From contig CANMBE010000010.1 of the NCBI GenBank assembly GCA_947495975.1, positions 33,730 to 97,729 of the forward strand: DNA of 64,000 bases, given 5' to 3'. Below the pieces are notes generated by a model. That model did not search any database, was not told the origin of the DNA, and was given only the letters and a program-made list of their open reading frames with translations. The translations under genes were made by a program, and so were the position numbers. Position 1 is the first letter of the stretch. Every line of letters begins with the position of its first letter. This document shows positions 61,375 to 64,000 of the stretch, piece after piece. The DNA comes from Ignavibacteria bacterium. Its GTDB lineage: Bacteria > Bacteroidota > Ignavibacteria > Kapaibacteriales > Kapaibacteriaceae.

Positions 61375-63507
61375 ATGTCAATCATCACGATAATTTTATG
61401 TTTAGGTATTGTATCCTTAATCGTTGCGGTGTTCTTCCGTCAACGAGTTCTTGCCGTTAAGGTAGAAGATGGCGCTGCGTCTGCGGAAGAACTATCTCGC
61501 CTCACAGAGATTTCCACAGCCATTGCTGAAGGTGCAATGGCCTTCCTCAACCGCGAGTATCGCGTGATGGGTCTCTTCATGGCATTGTTTGCAGTTGTTA
61601 TCTACGCTGCGGTAGACCATGGTTTGTACACTGCTGCTGCCTTTATTATTGGAGCCGCAACATCAGTTGTCGCTGGTTTTATCGGCATGCGTATCGCAAC
61701 CAAGGGTAACGTTCGCACGGCATCAGCGGCACGCGTCTCCTTACAAAAAGCATTTTCTGTTGCCTTCGAAACAGGCTCCGTGATGGGCTTTGGTCTTACG
61801 GGTCTCGCCGTTATCGGCCTTATCCTTGTTTGGCTTGGCATTGACTTCTTCTTGCCGCTCAGTGCAGACATCACACGCGAGATCCAAATGGAGATCCTCT
61901 CGGGATTTGGTTTAGGGGGCTCTGCAGTTGCGCTGTTTGCACGTGTTGGTGGTGGCATTTATACAAAGGCCGCAGATGTTGGAGCCGATCTTGTAGGCAA
62001 GGTTGAAGCTGGCATTCCGGAAGATGATCCTCGTAATCCTGCAGTGATTGCCGACAACGTTGGTGATAACGTTGGTGATATTGCCGGTATGGGTGCTGAC
62101 CTTTTTGGATCGGTTGCTGAATCAACGTGTGCAGCACTTGTCATTGGCGCTGCCAGTTACGCCGTGATGCCAGAGAGTGCACAGAACCTTAACGTTGTGC
62201 TCTTTCCGATGCTTGTCAATGGTGTTGGTATTGTGGCATCAATTCTGACGTTACCATTTGTACGTGCAAAGTCGGAAGACAAAGTAGAACGCGCGCTGAA
62301 GAGTGCGTTGTTGATTTCAACAGCACTGATGCTTGTAGCGCTTTACCCAATTACGATGTGGGCATTTGGCGATGCTACATTTATGGTTGGTACAATCATG
62401 GTAAACGCGATGGGCGTTTACACTGCGCTTGCCGTTGGACTTGTTGCTGGACTCCTCATCGGTCTCGTCACAGAATTTTACACATCACATCGTTACAAGC
62501 CCGTGCGCGAAGTTGCAGATGCTGCAAAGACTGGTGCTGCAACTGGCATTATCTATGGACTTGCGCTTGGATACAACTCTGCAGTTGTGCCGATGCTTCT
62601 CATTGCGATCAGCGTTGTTATCGGATACGTGAGTGCAGGCATGTATGGTATTGCCCTAACAGCTATCGGAATGCTGGGCACAATAGCCGTGGGATTAACT
62701 ATTGACGCCTATGGCCCAACGTCTGACAATGCCGGTGGCATTGCGGAGATGGCACACATGGGTGCAGACATTCGCAAGCGCACAGACTCACTTGATGCAG
62801 CGGGCAACACAACTGCAGCTATTGGGAAAGGTTTTGCTATTGGATCTGCGGCACTTACATCGCTTGCGCTTACCAGTGCATTCTTAACTCGTGCGCAGGG
62901 GGTGATGGCAAAGGAAGGCAAGACACTCGATTTAACATTGACCGATCCGCATGTTTTGGCTGGGCTTCTTGTTGGCGCTGCATTGCCATTCGCATTCAGC
63001 GCAATGACCATGAAGAGCGTGGGCAAGGCAGCGTTTGACATGATCGAAGAAGTGCGCCGTCAGTTCCGCACCATCCCTGGTATCATGGAGGGTACCGGAC
63101 GTCCAGATTATGCAAAGTGTGTTGACATTTCTACCAAGGCATCCATTCGCGAAATGATTCCACCTGGTCTCTTGGTAATCCTGACGCCTCTTATCGTTGG
63201 TTTCTTATTTGGTCCACAAATGCTTGCCGGACTTCTCATTGGCGCATTGATCACCGGTGTCATGTTAGCCGTAAGCATGGCCAATTCTGGTGGTGCGTGG
63301 GACAATGCCAAGAAGTACATCGAGACCGGCGTGCATGGTGGCAAGGGTAGCGACACCCACAAGGCCGCAGTTGTTGGAGACACCGTTGGCGATCCGTTCA
63401 AGGATACATCCGGCCCATCTCTTAACATCCTCATTAAACTCATGGCTATTATCTCCCTCGTTTTTGCTGCAGCGTTTGCAACAAACGGAGGTATACTCAT
63501 TCGTTAA
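61375..63507 (+). CDS. hppA: Membrane-bound pyrophosphate-energised proton pump
   Basis: This integral-membrane PPase couples PPi hydrolysis to ion pumping. The 710-residue protein has about 16 helices and the PPi-site motifs [34 protein letters not shown] (about 211-243), [18 protein letters not shown] (about 445-462) and [24 protein letters not shown] near the end. The NTTAAIGKG segment (about 475-483) has Ala where K+-independent enzymes have Lys, so it is probably K+-dependent. Proton versus sodium specificity cannot be decided by eye. A strong terminator follows. Confidence 0.95.
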   Translation: MSIITIILCLGIVSLIVAVFFRQRVLAVKVEDGAASAEELSRLTEISTAIAEGAMAFLNREYRVMGLFMALFAVVIYAAVDHGLYTAAAFIIGAATSVVAGFIGMRIATKGNVRTASAARVSLQKAFSVAFETGSVMGFGLTGLAVIGLILVWLGIDFFLPLSADITREIQMEILSGFGLGGSAVALFARVGGGIYTKAADVGADLVGKVEAGIPEDDPRNPAVIADNVGDNVGDIAGMGADLFGSVAESTCAALVIGAASYAVMPESAQNLNVVLFPMLVNGVGIVASILTLPFVRAKSEDKVERALKSALLISTALMLVALYPITMWAFGDATFMVGTIMVNAMGVYTALAVGLVAGLLIGLVTEFYTSHRYKPVREVADAAKTGAATGIIYGLALGYNSAVVPMLLIAISVVIGYVSAGMYGIALTAIGMLGTIAVGLTIDAYGPTSDNAGGIAEMAHMGADIRKRTDSLDAAGNTTAAIGKGFAIGSAALTSLALTSAFLTRAQGVMAKEGKTLDLTLTDPHVLAGLLVGAALPFAFSAMTMKSVGKAAFDMIEEVRRQFRTIPGIMEGTGRPDYAKCVDISTKASIREMIPPGLLVILTPLIVGFLFGPQMLAGLLIGALITGVMLAVSMANSGGAWDNAKKYIETGVHGGKGSDTHKAAVVGDTVGDPFKDTSGPSLNILIKLMAIISLVFAAAFATNGGILIR

Positions 63508-63548
63508 TTTGGTTCATTGAAGAGAAATCCATTTTCAAGAAAAGAATG

Positions 63549-63580
63549 AAAAAGCGCCTCTTCGGAGGCGCTTTTCTTTT
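63549..63580 (+). terminator. Intrinsic terminator of hppA
   Basis: Perfect AAAGCGCCTC / GAGGCGCTTT stem with a TTCG tetraloop, then TTTTCTTTT. Confidence 0.92.
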
Positions 63581-63590
63581 GCAGAATCCA

Positions 63591-63617
63591 GGAAGCCCCG
63601 TATCTTTACGGGCTTCC
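63591..63617 (+). promoter_or_regulatory. Hairpin with TATCTTTA box overlapping the tRNA-Lys 5' end
   Basis: GGAAGCCC (63591-63598) pairs perfectly with GGGCTTCC (63610-63617), and GTA/TAC extends the stem around the loop. The loop holds TATCTTTAC, a near-match to the -7 promoter box. The 3' arm is the first six bases of tRNA-Lys, so the structure competes with the acceptor stem. Confidence 0.45.
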
Positions 63618-63685
63618 TTAGCTCAGCTGGTTAGAGCATCTGACTCTTAATCAGAGGGCCCGGGGTTCGAGTCCCCGAGGGAGCA
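63612..63685 (+). tRNA. tRNA-Lys (anticodon CTT)
   Basis: The 74-base cloverleaf has acceptor GCTTCCT / AGGGAGC (with a T-G pair), D-arm GCTC...GAGC, anticodon stem TCTGA / TCAGA with loop CTCTTAA (anticodon CTT), T-arm CGGGG-TTCGAGT-CCCCG, and discriminator A. No CCA is encoded. A terminator follows. Confidence 0.95.
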
Positions 63686-63689
63686 CGAT

Positions 63690-63722
63690 GGCTACTCAAG
63701 TTTCTTGGGTAGCCTTTTGTTT
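63690..63722 (+). terminator. Intrinsic terminator of tRNA-Lys
   Basis: GGCTACTCAAG / CTTGGGTAGCC stem (one mismatch) with a TTT loop, then TTTTGTTTT. Confidence 0.85.
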
Positions 63723-63848
63723 TATCTAGGTCCGAATAGGTTTGAACCTCGATACAACAGGGCTTCGAAGAGTAAGGTCACCAAGTTTTTGTGGCAAACC
63801 TGTCTTAATACAGGATTAAAAAATGCCCCACCTTGTGACACTACCATT

Positions 63849-64000
63849 GACCTGCCCCCGTTTGTTGGTCCACCTGTAATGTTAGTCATTAAGCAGCGAA
63901 CCTAAAAATGGTTGGTTGAATTGATTCGGGTGCCGGAGGACGATACCCGAGACTGCTGTGCGGACGTTTGGTGTTGTAGAAGCGTCTCCATTGTTCGATC
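63849..64000. mobile_element. Edge of an IS3-family insertion sequence (partial)
   Basis: The transposase tail on the minus strand is followed by a non-coding end, TGACCTGCCCCCGTTTGTTG on the plus strand at about 63849-63868. It has the look of an IS3-type terminal inverted repeat (TGACCTGCCCCC). The other end lies outside the window, so neither the repeat pair nor a target duplication can be confirmed. Confidence 0.65.
63889..64000 (-). CDS. IS3-family transposase OrfB (integrase core), C-terminal fragment
   Basis: The reverse strand encodes EQWRRFYNTKRPHSSLGYRPPAPESI and then a short tail to a TAA at 63889-63891. The WRRFYN-x-KRPHSSLGYRPPAPE block is the conserved C-terminal end of the IS3-family DDE integrase domain. 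The rest of the gene lies beyond the window edge, so whether the element is intact is unknown. Confidence 0.88.
   Translation of the reverse strand, partial: IEQWRRFYNTKRPHSSLGYRPPAPESIQPTIFRFAA

Noticed and set aside
63705..63905. 66-codon open frame after tRNA-Lys
   Set aside because: It starts inside the tRNA terminator and runs into the end of the IS element; no recognisable protein.

Overview
The window looks like a chromosomal segment of a free-living Gram-negative bacterium of the Bacteroidota/Chlorobiota superphylum. Its overall style is closest to Kapabacteria-like lineages, but that placement is inference. The signs are seven secreted proteins ending in a type IX secretion (T9SS) C-terminal sorting domain, several ASH/'choice-of-anchor D' proteins, about ten promoter boxes of the TAnnTTTG type, a class II photolyase, a pyrophosphate-energised proton pump and OmpA-type barrels. 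Base composition is close to 50% GC and coding density is high.

Layout. 1-238: 5' part of rpsD (minus strand). 518-6377 (minus): a classic translation operon rplM-rpsI-rpsB-tsf-pyrH-frr, extended by a periplasmic thioredoxin/TPR protein and queC, with a structured leader before rpsB. 6480-11808 (minus): a six-gene operon of split transketolase, CCA-adding enzyme, gamma carbonic anhydrase-like protein, small membrane protein and MEMO-like protein. 12082-17118 (plus): a giant IgGFc-binding/ASH T9SS protein and a small T9SS protein, each followed by a strong terminator. 17194-22558: a cystathionine synthase/lyase, PaaN-type aldehyde dehydrogenase, a PAP2 lipoprotein and an outer-membrane barrel. 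22626-24371 (plus): IS630-type HTH protein, coiled-coil protein and TSUP permease. 24328-28318 (minus): a glycine-rich membrane protein, alanine dehydrogenase and a compact Rieske/cytochrome b pair. 28341-33863 (plus): DegT aminotransferase, LiaF-like protein, photolyase, secreted protein, EamA transporter and GmhA, then tRNA-Thr. 34038-47458: surface proteins (PKD/Ig T9SS protein, Kelch/ASH protein, double-OmpA barrel, ASH protein, small lipoprotein) around an RlmI-type methyltransferase. 47616-50219: TPR protein, bacilliredoxin and YgjP-type peptidase. 50259-54984 (plus): ECF sigma factor, anti-sigma-like protein ending as a beta-barrel, lipoprotein and T9SS protein. 55071-63507: M1 peptidase with T9SS domain, ABC-2 permease, citrate synthase, a small island with a broken DUF1569 gene, tRNA-Val and hppA. 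63612-64000: tRNA-Lys and the edge of an IS3-family element.

How the genes fit together. Housekeeping translation and central carbon genes (ribosomal proteins, EF-Ts, RRF, transketolase, citrate synthase, PPase) alternate with a large cell-surface programme. Seven T9SS cargoes, three OMP-like proteins and several lipoproteins lie in the window, while the T9SS machinery itself does not. The most unusual points are: an over-represented word A-N-GGGGCT (30 copies of its A-R-GGGGCT subset checked by eye); a cytochrome b that appears to have lost one heme-ligand pair; an anti-sigma/beta-barrel fusion translationally coupled to an ECF sigma factor; a candidate structured rpsB leader RNA; a REP-like hairpin family; and an IS630-type HTH gene coupled to a coiled-coil protein and a permease. 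No CRISPR array, prophage or rRNA operon was seen, and no gene-free stretch exceeds about 280 bases.
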